The notes: generated by a model from the sequence alone, not told the origin. Shown: positions 11,323-23,622, numbered from the stretch's first letter. The stretch: DNA of 64,000 nucleotides from Bromus sterilis (GCA_950022295.1 OX465596.1:215977501-216041500), one strand, 5' to 3'. Numbers and translations are program-made.

Positions 11323-14234
11323 TAATGATAACAAGCATAATTTCTGTGGTGACATGCTAACAACCATATAAGAACTTTCTAAGTAAAGCAATCAAGGCAT
11401 GTAATTCAATTCAAGTCATAACAGGCAAGAGTCTATATTTGGCATTCAAACAAGCAACATAAGAACATAAAGGTGCAAGAGCTCTCGCTGTTCGTGACTC
11501 GAATGTATCCAAATGGTGTTTGCATGCAAGAAAGGGGATAGGGATATACGAGAAAAAGTATTTTTATCTTGAGAACTCAATCTACTAAAATTTCACACTT
11601 GGTCTTCTTTGGAATATTATCTTGACTCATCCCCAGACCACTAGCCAGGTACAAGTCAAAATGATCCACTCCTTTTCGACATTTTGAGCACTCATGCAAT
11701 GCATGAGCGTAAGCAAGAAAGTTAACACTTAGGATGGAAAAGATAGAATAAGGTGGAGGAGGAATACAAAAAGGGTGTGAAAGGCTCACATCCATGAGGA
11801 CAATCATAGGCGAGAGAAAGCCAAATGATAGATATGATGTGAGGAGTAGGGATTGCCATGCAACGGATGCACATATGAGCTAAGGTAAGCTCTCCAATGG
11901 AACTAGTGGGGGTGCATCCAACTTGCTTGCTCAAGAAGACCTAGAGCTCATTTGAGGAGGCTCATCATTGGAATATACATGCCAAGTTCTATAGTGAAAA
12001 GGTCCCCACATAGCTATATGCATGAATGATAATCTCTATGGATTACAAGATATAAGATGGAGTACGAGTGTGGATCTCTCAAAAGGAATAGTAGTGTGCC
12101 CCCTTCTCTATTTTTATTTTCTTTTTCTCTTTTTCTATTTTTTTGTATTTTTTGGTGGCCTCAATGGCTCTTTCTATTTCTCTCATTTGTCCTCTTTGGG
12201 ATCTTTTAATTTGTCCTTTTTGAGATATTTTGATTTTTCCACTTTGGGATCTTTTCCTCACTTTAGGGGCAACATTCTATATATTACAAAAAGTATAGAA
12301 GATCTTTCACACTTTACAAAGTACTCAAATCATAAAGAAGATGTAACTATCATGATGTATGCAAATGTATGCCTCTGCCAGTGTAGCAGGATATGCAATG
12401 ATACTAGCGCGTCATGTAGCAATGATTAGGGGGGAAAGGCCCAACTAGCATGCGGCTCATCGATCAAGCAAGTAGCATGTATGACATGAAGATCAAGTCA
12501 TGAGAAGATGGACCTTGCATGGCAATGTATCTCGGAAAGGCTATGGAAATGCCTTGATAGGTATGTATGGTGGCTGTTTTGAGGAAGGATACAAGGAGGT
12601 TTATGATGACAAAGCGTATCGTGCCAAGGGTTTGGATGTACCGGAGAAGGTGGACGCTAACTCTCAGAGTGAGAAGAAAGCAATGCACGGCACAGGAAAG
12701 GCTAGAAAAATATGGGAAGGTGGAAGTGTCAACTTTCGAATACTCACATTAGTCCGAAGAACTCATGCACTTATTATCGGTAACTCTCAATCTAATAAGG
12801 AGTTTCACAAAGAGACAAGTACCCCAAGGAGGAGTGTACGGGGGTTTGGTTATCCTTGTGCATCCTCGACTCATGGTACGTGAGTGTACTCTAATATTCG
12901 ACCCCTCAGAAGAGTAGTGATCCATCTAGTAGCTAGAGTTCTCAACTAATTTGTAGGTTTTGAAAATAAACACGGATTTCCCAAAATACGACATATATCA
13001 CTAATAAGCTGAAGCTCTTGACACCAAAATTCCAAACATTACACAAAAAAAACACCTCAAAACTATTGGAAGTTACTACTACAAAAAGAATAGCAACCTC
13101 AATTACCTACTTCAAGTCAAGACACAAAACTCAGTGCAACAGGCAAACTCTCTAAACAAGATAAACATGAAAACTCAAGAGAGTTCCAGCAACAAACTAA
13201 ACAAAATCTCTTTAAAAAGATAAGCATAAAAGCTAAGAGCAAAACATGACAGCAGCTAAGAAAAGATAAAGAACACACACAGCAAAGATAAGCATGCAAA
13301 AGTCCTATGTTGTGTTCTAAATTTTAGAGTGTGTTTCTCTCCCACACAAAGAAAGCTGGGTTCTAACTTGTTATGAATGTCAAGCAAATATAAATAAAAC
13401 TAAAAATAAAACTTAAGAGTGAGACGCTCCAAGCATAGCACATAACGCATCAAGTGATAAAAATATAGTGAAACGAGAAACGAACTGATAATTGTCGATG
13501 GAGAAGGGAATGCATGGGGGCATCCCCATGCTTAGACGCTTGAGTCTCCTTGAATATTTCTTGGGGTGCATGGGGGCATCCCCAAGCTTGAATGCTTGAC
13601 ACTTCTTCATCTTCTTCCATCATCTTCCCTCGCACACTTGAAAACTCCCTTCATACATAACTCATCATAATCTGATTAGCGGGGTTAGTACCCATAATAA
13701 AATAATTTTTATCTACTGGAAATAAGGATAATCTTGAAGAGCTACTGTTTCTCAATATTTCCAAAAAGTTTTTGCAAAGAAAAAGCAAGCTTAAGGTTTG
13801 AAAAACGAAGAAAAGGCAAGACAGGACAGAATCTGTGAAAAACAGACCAGCAGGTTGTAAAGAATTTGTTAGGGATACTTCTGCAACTCAATCAAAAAAC
13901 TCAGAACATACGAAAGTTTCGTAATTGTATAGAGCACTCTGTGTAAAACATTCAGCTCAAAAAGAAGAACTGAGATTTTTCTCTGATTTTTCTAGTCACG
14001 AGGACAGAATTTGTTTTCTGGACAGCATGTCACAACTTTCACTTCCCTTGTCGTATGAGGCTATAAAAGGCACAAAGCTTGAAAAGTAAAGATACAATGA
14101 TGTTGCAACAGTAGTAAAAATCATCAACACCACTAAAAACAGAAGAAAAACAAAAAGGAAAACCTAAATTCGTTGCGGGCTGCCTCCCGAAAGCGCTTCT
14201 TTAAAGCCATTAGCTAGGCTTAATGCAAAATAGA
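11323..14234 (-). other. Non-coding interior of H
   Basis: About 2.9 kb without a convincing gene. Visible features are a purine-rich stretch on the minus strand (12100-12260, rich in GA and AAAA) and two PPT-like hairpins near 13510 and 13570. Open frames here are short and share no recognisable domain. Confidence 0.6.
13503..13587 (-). repeat. Two internal PPT-like hairpins in H
   Basis: In the plus reading, GCATGGGGGCATCCCCATGC (13512-13531) is an almost perfect inverted repeat. About 57 bp further on, GCATGGGGGCATCCCCAAGC repeats it. In the minus reading these give AAGCATGGGGATG and AAGCTTGGGGATG; the second is identical to the terminal PPT of H. They could act as internal (central) plus-strand primers. 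Confidence 0.6.
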
Positions 14235-15068
14235 TCAAGTTGTATCAATTGAACCATCATCAAGATCATCAAAAAGTTCTTCAATAATAGAACCACTCTT
14301 AAGAGGTCTTTCAAATAAAGGCCTAATAAATATACTTCTAGGAATAAAATCAAAAGGCGGAAAATCAATTGGAGTCTCATTTATCTTAAAGAGAGGTATC
14401 TCTTCCAAAGTCTTCACAGTTTCAACCCCTTTGGCAATAGATAAATTATTTTTGGAACGAGGAGCCTTTGGAACGTAAACGAACCTAGGTTCCTTCTTTG
14501 CCGGAGTTTCCACCTTTTTGGTTTTGATTGAGGAGAAAGTAGTTCCTAGGGTGTCAAGGATTTCCTCAATCTTATCAATCCTAAAAGGGTCCAGGTCATG
14601 GGATTTGATGGTCTCCAAGGTTTTGAAATTTTTATGCTTGGAGCTATCTAATCTATTCAAATTCCCTTGAACCTTACAATCCAACTAACTTATTTTATTA
14701 ATGCTTGGCATCTCTAGCTCTATCTTTTCAAGTTTTTTCATAATATGAGCTAGGGTAATGTCCTGTTGAATGTTAGCAACAGGGAGATTTCCAACAAGAT
14801 TTTAAATAACACTAAGAGCTTCCCAAACTGGGGCTTCTATGAAATTCCCATTGATAGAAATATCTAGAATAAACCTATTCCAAGAAGTAATTCCAACATA
14901 AAAGTTTCCAAGCAGGATAATAGTGGTCTGCTTCTTGGTGGCTCTTTTTTGAGAATCATTAATTCTATACCAGGCATCTTTCAGACTTTCACCACCTATT
15001 TGTTTAAAGGTGAGCACTTCTTCTTCACCAAAGACAAAAGGACCAGACATAATGATTACTACTAGCAA
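14235..15068 (-). pseudogene. gag: Gag-like protein of H (two stops)
   Basis: One reading frame runs from 15068 to 14235, broken by TAA at 14802-14804 and another stop just before 14684. The first part has GESLKDAWYRI and ILLGNFYVGITSWNRFILD, which matches the start of Athila-type Gag proteins (ESL.DAW.R then a .FY.G.....R.ILD helix). The middle (about 14800-14700) keeps LVGNLPVAN-like and IMKKLEKIELEMP stretches, probably coiled coil. The C-terminal part is acidic and proline-rich (PRFVYVPKAP, PPFDFIPRSIFI, ELFDDLDDG). It lies directly after the PBS, as Gag should. There is no zinc knuckle and no enzyme domain. It is probably a decayed structural protein that once helped package H RNA. Confidence 0.7.
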
Positions 15069-15188
15069 GGTAACTATTTTTTTTATTTTTTATAAAAGAC
15101 AGTAAAGAAAAAACTGAAAGGTAAACTAACAAGACTAAAAAGCAAAGATAAAAGATAGTGTGCAACTCCCCTATCTTGAAGAGTGGAG

Positions 15189-15206
15189 TCCCCGGCAACG
15201 GCGCCA
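15189..15206 (-). promoter_or_regulatory. PBS of H (tRNA-Asp type)
   Basis: The plus strand reads TCCCCGGCAACGGCGCCA, the 3' end of plant tRNA-Asp, so the element RNA carries its complement and the tRNA primes minus-strand synthesis. It lies 10 nt from the LTR border at 15217. Confidence 0.85.
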
Positions 15207-15216
15207 GAAATTTGCT

Positions 15217-16888
15217 TGATACACGAGATGATACTCTCCCCTCGTTGGTTACCCCAAGTGGAAGGTGAGATGTAGCGTAGCGGAAAATTTCCCTTAGCGA
15301 AGATGCTAAGGTTGAGTATCGAACCAGTAGGACTCCAAGATCGACAAGTAGGTGGTAAAGTGAACAATGGCGCCGTTTACAACCTAGGTTGCTAACTTCA
15401 CCTGGACCTGCACACATAACAGATAGCTTTGCTCCCAACGAGTACAGAGGAGTTGTCAATTCCTCCGGCCTTGTTGTTTACAAAGGATAAAACGCACGGG
15501 ATAATAATGATAGTGATAGCTACGGAAAAGTAAATACTGAAAGTAAATTGAAGGTGTAAACAGTGTTGGAAATATGGACCAGGGTACTATGATGTTCACT
15601 AGTGATATCTCTCTCCCAAAAGACGATAAAATAGCCATGTGAGGTAAACAAATTACAGTTGGGCAATTGACATGATTATGTGCGCAAACCAATGCTAATT
15701 ATTCTAAACAGAAAGGAAGAGGCTCAAAAGCATGGGCAGTACGCCAAGACAAGTAGACCGAAATCCAACTGCATCTACCTACTAATCATCCACCTTGAGA
15801 TATCCATCCAGAACATCTCGCTGGTATTAAGTTGCGAATCCCACCCAAAGTGTGAACTCAAAGCAACAGACAACTGCATTAAATAACTTTGCGTAAAGTA
15901 AACAATCCTTGCACCCGCAAGTACAAGCACCGTTGTTTTCCCCTTTGTGGAAACATCACATCCTCTAGACTCATGTTTCTGTCACTCAAGCTAGTCATCG
16001 GTGGCATGAACCCACAATCATGCATAACGCTCCCTCTTGGAGTCACTACGTACTACTTGGCCAAAGCAATAAACAGCAACGGAGAACATGCAAGAATCAC
16101 TCAAGAACATAAATATAAAAGAGGAGAATCAAATATATAACTCAATCACAATCTGAACATAATCTCATAATCCATCTGATCCCAGCAAACTCAACATAGC
16201 AACAGCAGAAAGATTACATAAGTGCCTTGATCATGTAGGGCAGCTCACGAGGTCTAATCCATGAAGAACAAAGAGGGGAGGAGAACAACACATAGCTACT
16301 GATCATAGACGCATGGTCCAAGGTGGACTACTCACGGTTAATCCGGGAAGCATCCATGGTGGTGGAGAAGCTCCCGGAGGTGATTCCTCCCTCCGGCAGG
16401 GTGCCCGGAAGAGGTCTTCTGGTGCTCCCAATCTTGGAAGCGCGGCAGCGGTGGAACAGAGGAGAGATCGCGAAAAAGGGTTCTGTCCCCGAGGGTTTCT
16501 CATCACGGGGAATAAATAGGTGAAAGGGGGCAGCCAGAGGTGGGCCAGAGGCTCCAGGCGCCCCCCCTGGCGCGGCCAGGGGTGGGGCCGCGCCCTCTGG
16601 CCTCCTGGGGGGCCCCTGGCTCCCCTCTGGCTCCTCTCGGGCTCTTCGCGAAGCTTCCAGTACGCTGATTTTTCCTATATTTTTCCCGGAATTTTTCTGG
16701 TACTTTTAATAAGGGGGAACCTGAAATAGAAAAACAGCAGAAAACAGGAACTGGCACTAGGGTGCACTGAGTTAATAGGTTAGTCCAAATATGATCAAAA
16801 GTGTATGGAAGTTTATCAATATCATAGTAATATCACACAAAAGAGGCATGGAGCAAGTAGAAATTATAGATACGTTTTGGACGTATCA
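15217..16888 (-). repeat. 5' LTR of H
   Basis: 1672 bp with TG...CA ends, PBS on the inner side, TSD GTGAC outside. It has a possible minus-strand TATA-like CCTATTTATT at 16511-16520, followed by a GC-rich leader. Confidence 0.93.
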
Positions 16889-16950
16889 GTGACCACCCCT
16901 TTTGTGGGGCGTTTCCCCATAAGCAACGAACCAAGAGTAGAGGTGTCCAT
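16889..16950 (-). pseudogene. gag: Gag start of element G, split off by insertion H
   Basis: On the minus strand an ATG at 16950-16948 opens a frame that runs into the H border at 16889. The codon phase there fits the gag frame at 5822 once one copy of the GTGAC duplication is removed. It is the first ATG-led frame after the G PBS, which supports it as the native gag start. H therefore landed about 20 codons into gag. Confidence 0.75.
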
Positions 16951-17030
16951 AGGGACAAAGAGTAGCAACAGCAAAAACAACAGAAATATAAAAACTACCT
17001 TACGAGCTTCACGTACTTATAGCACTACGC

Positions 17031-17048
17031 TCCCCAGCAACAGCGCCA
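17031..17048 (-). promoter_or_regulatory. PBS-like site of G
   Basis: The plus strand reads TCCCCAGCAACAGCGCCA, differing from the tRNA-Asp end used by H at two positions, both of which fit CpG decay on the minus strand. It lies 12 nt from the LTR border at 17061. Confidence 0.7.
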
Positions 17049-17060
17049 GAAAACAGTACT

Positions 17061-18571
17061 TGATGACCCTCAACTGTAGGGGATCGTTTGTAGCGTTTTT
17101 GATAAATAAGAGTGTCGAAACCAACGAGGAGCAGAAGGTATTGGTAAGTGACTTTGGTAAAGAAATAGCTGCAGGAACTGAAAGATAGCTTTTTTAGGGG
17201 TTTTCAATATAAGCAACGAAAAGGTAAAAGCGAGTAAAGTGAAAGGCACTGAGGAGTAAGAAGTGGCCCAATCCTTTTGAGCAAAGGATAGGCCTAGAAA
17301 CTGAACTTATAAAGGCTAAAGCGTTCTTGAGGACACATGGGAGAAATAGTCACGTGCTTTCGCCATATTCCGCATTGGTACTATGTGTTGTGTTGATAAG
17401 TGTTGAGTGGGTGGATCTATACTAGTACACCCTCTGGACTAAGATAACTGCTCTCTTATGATTAAACATCTTGCAAGCATCCACAAATACAAGATAGTAA
17501 TTAAGGCAAAAGCCTAACCATAGCAATACAATTGATGATCCATTGTTCCCTTGTGCAAAAGCGTGCAAACTGGGGTTCAGGTTTCTGTCACTCCGACAAC
17601 CCACCGTAAGCATTCTTTATACACAATGCATTCCCCTAGGTCCTTAATAAGGCGAAGTGTTGAGTGTTCGACTCATACAACACCGCTAGGAAAATAACAA
17701 CACAACTTAAGTATCAAACAACACATATTACTTCGATATCATATGACTACTAGCAACTAGACTTCTCCCATGTCCTCAAGATCTAAAGTAACTACTCACA
17801 AGACATAAAAGAGATCATGATCAGAGGGGATAAATAGATGATAAACAATCTGGACACAATGATATTTCTCCAACAAAACTCAATAGCATTCATCACAAGG
17901 TAGCAATAAACACTGGTAGAGTAGAGAGGATAGATAGTACGGATTACAACACAAGTTGAACTTGTGAGATGAGATTGGATGGTGGTGGAGATGGTGCTGA
18001 TGTTGGGGATGATGTTGATGATGATCTCGATGATGCCCGTGACGATGGTGATGACGATGGTGATGACGATGGCGATGATCTCCCCTTCCAGGAGGTGTTC
18101 TCCCCGGCGGAATCTGCCCGCCGGAGATGTCTTTTCTCCTTTGTTGTTTTCCGCCATGGAGCGGTGGCGGAACTCACAAAACTCCTCTCTTTTTATGGTT
18201 TTAGGAAGACGAGGGATAAAATAGGCCAGAGGGGGAGCCTGGGGTGGCCCGAGGGGTCCAGGCGGCCACCCAGCGCGTCCAGGGGTGGGACCGCGCCAGA
18301 GGAGCCCCCCTCTGGTCTCCGTTTTGCGTGTCCCCATCATTCTTCTGGAAAATGGCCTTCGTCGATTTTCAGGTAATTTGGAGGTCTTCTATTTCAGCAA
18401 CTCAGCGTCCACTTTTTACCGCTGAATCATGTGTCTGTTGTTTCGGCATCGGAAAGTTGAAAATTGTGTAAAACAAGCCAAAACAACATAAGAATAGCAT
18501 CATAACATGAAATATATCAATGAATATGAAAGAATTACTATATAATATAGTGATGCATTTTGGACGTATCA
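17061..18571 (-). repeat. 5' LTR of G
   Basis: 1511 bp. In the minus reading it starts TGATACGTCCAAAATGCATC and ends GGGTCATCA. Outside is the TSD CTCGG. It shares its first bases with the H and K LTRs but little else. A TATA-like CCTATTTTATCC lies near 18214-18225 on the minus strand. The interior contains a GATGAC-type minisatellite. Confidence 0.88.
17979..18081. repeat. GAT/GAC-rich minisatellite in G LTR
   Basis: A run of GATGGTGATGAC-like 12-mers and GATGATGTT-like units. It gives long Asp/Ser-rich open frames on both strands that are an artefact of the repeat. Confidence 0.85.
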
Positions 18572-20828
18572 CTCGGTAGTAGGCGTACGGTCGTCGACGA
18601 AGTAGTCGTACTCGGCAACAGTGTCATCGGCGGCAGTGTCGGGGTCTATCGGAGAATAAGGGGGGAGATACAATAAATACACAACAATAATAGCAATACA
18701 AATTCAAGACATGGAAAACACAGTGTTGGCGGTGTTCTAACGCATTCTTAAGTATTTTCGGCGGAGCGGGAATTTATCCAGGAATGACTTATCAGTACCG
18801 GTTGATTACCGGATAGATGATCCAGAGGGGAAAGTTCCATGTCTTCAGTGTTAGAAACATCTGGCAAACATGTGGGTAGTGTATTCGTGCTTGTAGATCC
18901 ATTCTGAACAACTTTCATATTCAGAACATTTTCATCTGGAAAGTTTTACCGGCTCCAGTCGTCTGACGGACAGATGAACTGGAGGAGAAATGTTCCACGT
19001 TCGGTATGTTAGAGGGGTGCTGTGGGTATACGGGTAGCGTATTCATATTCATGGCACTTTTCTGATAAACTTTCATGTATAAAGTTTTTCAATCTGAATT
19101 ACGGTTTAAAAGATACTCCCTCATAAAGCTTGTCATGGTTTTAGTTCAAATTAATTTGAACTAAACCCATGACAAGCTTTACAAGCTTTATGAGACGGAG
19201 GGAGTATTAATTTCTATAGTTTAAATCAATTTTAAAGCATTTTCTAGGTTTATTTAATTCATTAATTCTAGCATTATCTAGAACATGAACTTTGACTGGT
19301 CAACCCTAACATGAGGGTCCCACATGTCATAGGCAGTGGCAAATAAAAGGATTTTATTTAATATAAATAGTGCATGGGCCCACATGTCATGCACAGTGAT
19401 AATTAAATAATTTTATCTAATTTATATAACACATAGCCCCACATGTCATCCACTCTGAGCAAGTTAATTCAGTTTAATTTAGCTAAATGTCCAGAAGGGC
19501 CTACATGTCATACACCTACTATTTAACACGGGGTTATGCACTAAGGGGGGATTAGGGGCTAATCCCACAGTGTTGGCCCACCAGGCAGTGGCCAGCCATC
19601 CACACCACGGCACGCAACCATGGCCAGCCGTGGCTAGAAGCAGCGCGGCGAAGCCATTTCGTCCAGCCCTGGCGAGAGTGGGGCGACCGGCAGCAGGCGT
19701 GGCGAGGGCGCGGCCGGGGAGGCGCGCGTGCGAGAGGGAGCATGGACACACGCGGGCGGGCGGTGGTGTTCAACGGCTGCCGGAGACAGGGCAACAACGA
19801 GCGTTGACGGCAACCAAGGCATCAACGACAGTGCAATCCGGACAATGGGCCGAGGGGAACGAGGAAGAAGCTCACAGGGGGCAGCAGGGAGACCAGGGGC
19901 TCAGGGGGGAACTCCGTGGAGCTGGAAGGGGTTGGGGTGGAGTGCATCGTGGCGAGTAGTGGCGGCGGTGGACGAGCGGATTCATCGGATGCGCCGGCTC
20001 GAGGGCGCTAGTTCTCGCGTGCGCTGAGGATGAAGAAGCAAACTACGTCCTGCAACTCCTAGACGGCCTCACAACTCGTGGGGCTTCGGAACTCAGCAAT
20101 GGCGATGGTGGCGACGACCGCGTCGGGCGAACAAGGCAGGGGAGGAGGGGGAAAGGGAACGAGGGATGGATCTAGGGTTCGTCCCCGACTCGAGGGGGGT
20201 CTTATCTACGTCGGGCGGCGCTGTAGCGGCAAAGGGAAGGGCGAGCGGGTTCGATGTGGACGACGGGCTCGGTCGCCATGCCCGTCTCGATCGGCTCCTG
20301 TAGCGCGAGGAGGAAGACACGGAGGAAGAGTGGGATGGGCCCGGGTGATGTTGCACTCGGCGCTAGATAGGAATTTTCCCTTTTTTGATTTTATTTTCTA
20401 TTTTCTTTTATGTTTATATTTTATTTAGTCACCTTTAGATTTTTGTAAAATATGATAATTACTCCAATATTTATATTATAATTTAATATGCTACTACAAA
20501 AAGTTTGGGAACCAAATAAATTCATTTGTAATTTTGTTTTATTTAAAAGGGGTCAAATGTTACTGTTTTGCTATTGCTTTGATTTGTTTACATTATTTAG
20601 ACCTTGTAATAAGTTCCCACCTCCATTTTTTCATAACATACTAAATATTAGGTATTTAACAAAATTGTTTGGACAATTTTTGGTGGAAACAATTTTCCAC
20701 ATTGTTTTGGAATTTTTATATGGGTTTGGATTTGAATAACCATGATCAAGGGTGGTCATTATTATAAAATCATAGTGGCTTGGCATTATCAACAGTGATC
20801 ACTGTAACGTGACACGCGGGGTGTTACA
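18572..20828 (-). repeat. 3' LTR of E2 (partial)
   Basis: It matches 60045-62205 almost base for base over long stretches, except for the MITE at 19116-19204. It contains a GC-rich block (about 19560-20370) with several shadow open frames. It ends GTGTTACA at 20828 beside the PPT. Confidence 0.9.
19116..19204. mobile_element. Stowaway-type MITE
   Basis: 89 bp flanked by TA (19114-19115, 19205-19206). The left end reads CTCCCTCATAAAGCTTGT. The right end, in reverse complement, is the same but with CCGTCT inserted after CTCCCT, so the left TIR has lost 6 nt. The centre, TTCAAATTAATTTGAA, is palindromic. The 5' LTR of E2 shows the empty site with a single TA (60586-60587), which confirms the insertion and its TSD. 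Confidence 0.93.
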
Positions 20829-20866
20829 AATCTCCCCCACTACAAAGAATTCTCTTCCTGAGAATT
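20829..20866 (-). promoter_or_regulatory. PPT of E2 with upstream hairpin
   Basis: Minus reading: AATTCTC-AGGAA-GAGAATT (20866-20848), then 19 nt containing AGTGGGGGAGATT, then the 3' LTR. Confidence 0.8.
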
Positions 20867-23622
20867 AAAGGTAGTGCAAGGGGTAAAGTTTCGGTTTCGC
20901 ATTCTAACGAATCTTCTGGTGCTTGTTGTCCTTATCGAAGGAGTTGATCCTTAATGTTGTTGTCTTCGTTTCTCTGCATTAGTGCATCTCGATGAGTGGT
21001 CATCCTTCCTTCGGGGTCTTCTTCGTACTTACGGATAGGGTAGGAGGGGGATACTTAGGGGGGTCGGATCGGTACTAGGTTAATCAACCGAGGATGTCCA
21101 AAGGAATGTGTACAAAGTATCTCTCGAGTTTAGACTCAGGGAATTACATCGGGAGAAGCAAAGGAAGGTATGAGAAGACAAGAGGATAGGCACACCTTCG
21201 ATGTCGATGACGGATGATGGAAAGGGGGTCCAGAACACTAGGAATAAGTATTGAGTCTGATATCGGACAGAATATCACAAGGTAGAGGACTCATGAATTG
21301 CATACGAGGTCAAGAAAGAGGAATAACCTTGGAAACAAGAAGGTACAGGAGAGTCAGGTTTCGGTCCTGTGGAACTGTGGCTTAGTGTGGATTACGGAAA
21401 AAAAAAGGGGGAGTGACATTTTATGCGACCACGACGCAAGGTTTGTCAAAGAGTATCTTGTTAACTATGTCGGCAACAACGTCAGTACCAAGGGCGAGGG
21501 ACAAAGAGAACCATTTTCCTGCTCGTTAAGACGAGGCGGACCAATAGGCAAAGTTCTCGTCCATCGGTGGTTACTGAAATGTTATCTACAATAGTAACAG
21601 GTTGTACTGACAGAGTAGTATACCAAAGTGTTAACATAAGCAGGGAATTATCACTTCTTAGATAAGTCATACCACAAGAAAGGTTAAACAGACCAATGTA
21701 AAGGAAAATGTGATTATCAGATTAAACAGATCAATGGAAAGGAAGATGTGGTTATGCACAAGCATTAGGGTTATATCCCTCCCAAGGAAAGTAGAGCACG
21801 ATATACATGACCAAGCTTGTATTGGCAGGGAGTCAAAGGTTGTTGTCAATCACCACACAAACCATCGAGGGGCAAGGGTGGTATTTCTCGTCATGAATTA
21901 AATAGACACATGGAAGAAGCCAAGATGTCAATGATGACCACGACACATCATGTCGAAAGGTTTCAAGAGGATACAATCGAACAACGGAAACATCAAGCAA
22001 AAGGAATGGTGAAGCAAAAGTATCCGGTGCTCCTAGTGGATGACAAACCAGAACCTGTGGAATGGCAAGATCGATTTGAAGTATCGCACCAGCAAGAATT
22101 CATAAAAGGTGGTGCAATGGCACAATATCGTAGAAATACCAGAGGGTTAATCCTCGAAGGTAGAGCGGAAGATCATAGACGTAAGATAAATTTATGCCAA
22201 GGGGATAATAATAATTATTATTATTATTTTACAAGAAGCTTCCATGATAAGCTACCCATCGTATCCATGGACATGAACACAAAGGTTCTGGGTCGACTCC
22301 CAATTCTTCAATGCATAACCTTTCATTCGCTTCTTGGTTCAAATGATGTTGTCGTGTTTGGAATTCCATCTGGCATAACACCTGTAGAGCGTGACCCGCA
22401 GAAGTTTTTGGGTTCACATAGATGGCAGAAGAATAGATACAACCCATCGGGACACTTTTACGCATCTATACAACGAACAGTAGAAGCGAGGAATACAAGT
22501 TTGAAAGCAAAAGGCTTACGACATGGAGTAGAAGATAGCATTAGCTGGAGGCATCTTGTATCAGGGGAAATTCATCAAGGACTTAGGACACAAGGGAACG
22601 ATAGGTAGTAATCCACTAAAAGGTCAGGTGGCGTACAGACAGTCTGGTATGAGTATCGGTACCCAACCATAAGAAGAAATAATGCAAAGACATCGGAGAT
22701 GGAAGCATCTGAATAGTTCGATGATTGAATTCAAAGGAATTATGATTTATGGAATGAGGGATCGGAAGAAGAAGCTCTGATCAAAAGAGGAGTAAGCTGA
22801 ATGGAACTGGACAAACGATCAATCAACGTTTGATTTACCAAGATCCAGCTCATGTCCGGAATGACGTCTGAGCCGGAAGAATGAATTCATAGGGATCAAC
22901 TGATGATTGCATGCACTAGCACACACGACGATTCAATAGATTAGAAGGGCAATGCCAAGGGATGTTCATCAAGAATAATATACATATGGAATTAACCATA
23001 ATGCAAGCAGACAAGAAAAATCTCCAAAGTAGTAGGCTACCGAGGATTGTCGCGAGATCGAATAGTATTTAAAAGTATTTTTGGAATAACAGGAACCACT
23101 AAGGATGAACGGATCCTCGATAAATGTGAGGAATTATCCACATGGTGAAAAGAAGTTGCACGGCAGTAGGAACAAAATTTTTTTGAAACAACGGAGAATA
23201 TTTTGATGCATCTTGTAAACACAAGAGTATCTGAGATTGAACGGATTGACGGAAGGTGTATGTAATTATCCATACGGACGTATCAGATGCAGGGAATTGC
23301 AAAGACAATGAAAACATAGGGTCTTAGGAATTTATCGAAGAGTATCTTCGGAATCTTCTCGTGAAGCAAGCGATCATCTGTAATGAGGGGCTTTCCGGGA
23401 GAAAGTAGTCACGAGAACCTAATGTCAGAGTTAGCAAAATCTTTAACCTGAAAGAGAAGAGAGATCAGAGTCCCAAAGTAAAGGTACAGAGTAAAAGATC
23501 CTAATACCATCCCAGTTCCATTGTGGGCCCGTAAGGCACACAACGAATTTAGTAAAATAGTTTCGCAAAGTCTAGACTCGACTTCAACCAAGGAGTTGAA
23601 AGGGGGTGTCCTACAGGCAGTC
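20867..23622 (-). other. Non-coding interior of E2
   Basis: About 2.8 kb with no domain I recognise in either strand. The first part (near the PBS) and last part (near the PPT) align with the interior of E1 (34214-35667). The middle (roughly 21860-23000) has no counterpart in E1, so E1 has probably lost it. A 263-codon open frame on the opposite strand (21817-22608) runs antisense to the element and shows no motif. Confidence 0.7.

Larger units (their letters stand above)
5823..16888 (-). mobile_element. Element H: non-autonomous gypsy element, complete with TSD
   Basis: Both LTRs start TGATACGTCCAAAACGTATC in the minus reading. They match in length once the nested LTR A is removed: 3' LTR 5823-7089 plus 10881-11284 (1671 bp), 5' LTR 15217-16888 (1672 bp). 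The TSD GTGAC is perfect (5818-5822 and 16889-16893). The PBS (15189-15206) matches the 3' end of tRNA-Asp and the PPT (about 11286-11298, AAGCTTGGGGATG) lies next to the 3' LTR. The interior (11285-15216) has only a gag-like frame near its 5' end and no protease, RT or integrase. It shares LTR ends and PBS type with its host element G, so G-type elements are its plausible enzyme source. Confidence 0.93.
1754..18571 (-). mobile_element. Element G: Ty3/gypsy (Athila-like) retrotransposon, interrupted
   Basis: This is the only element here with a recognisable polyprotein. Read on the minus strand it has a 5' LTR (17061-18571), a PBS-like site resembling the 3' end of tRNA-Asp (17031-17048), the gag start (16889-16950), then after insertion H gag, protease, RT, RNase H and integrase (5822 down to 1754). 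Element I cuts it there and the rest lies left of the window. The right TSD is CTCGG (18572-18576). The uninterrupted E2 copy has the same CTCGG at 60045-60049, which fixes the insertion site. The Athila-like placement rests on the tRNA-Asp type PBS, the FMDD form of the RT motif and the overall polyprotein style, and is an inference. Premature stops and frameshifts make it non-functional as it stands. Confidence 0.85.

Noticed and set aside
12500..12883. 127-codon frame in the H interior
   Set aside because: Opposite strand to H, no motif, Lys-rich low-complexity translation.
17969..18376. Asp-rich and Ser-rich frames that look like an acidic protein
   Set aside because: They are translations of the GATGAC minisatellite on the two strands.
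21817..22608. 263-codon plus-strand frame in the E2 interior
   Set aside because: Antisense to the element, no motif, and the region is missing in E1. It could be real but I cannot support it as a gene.
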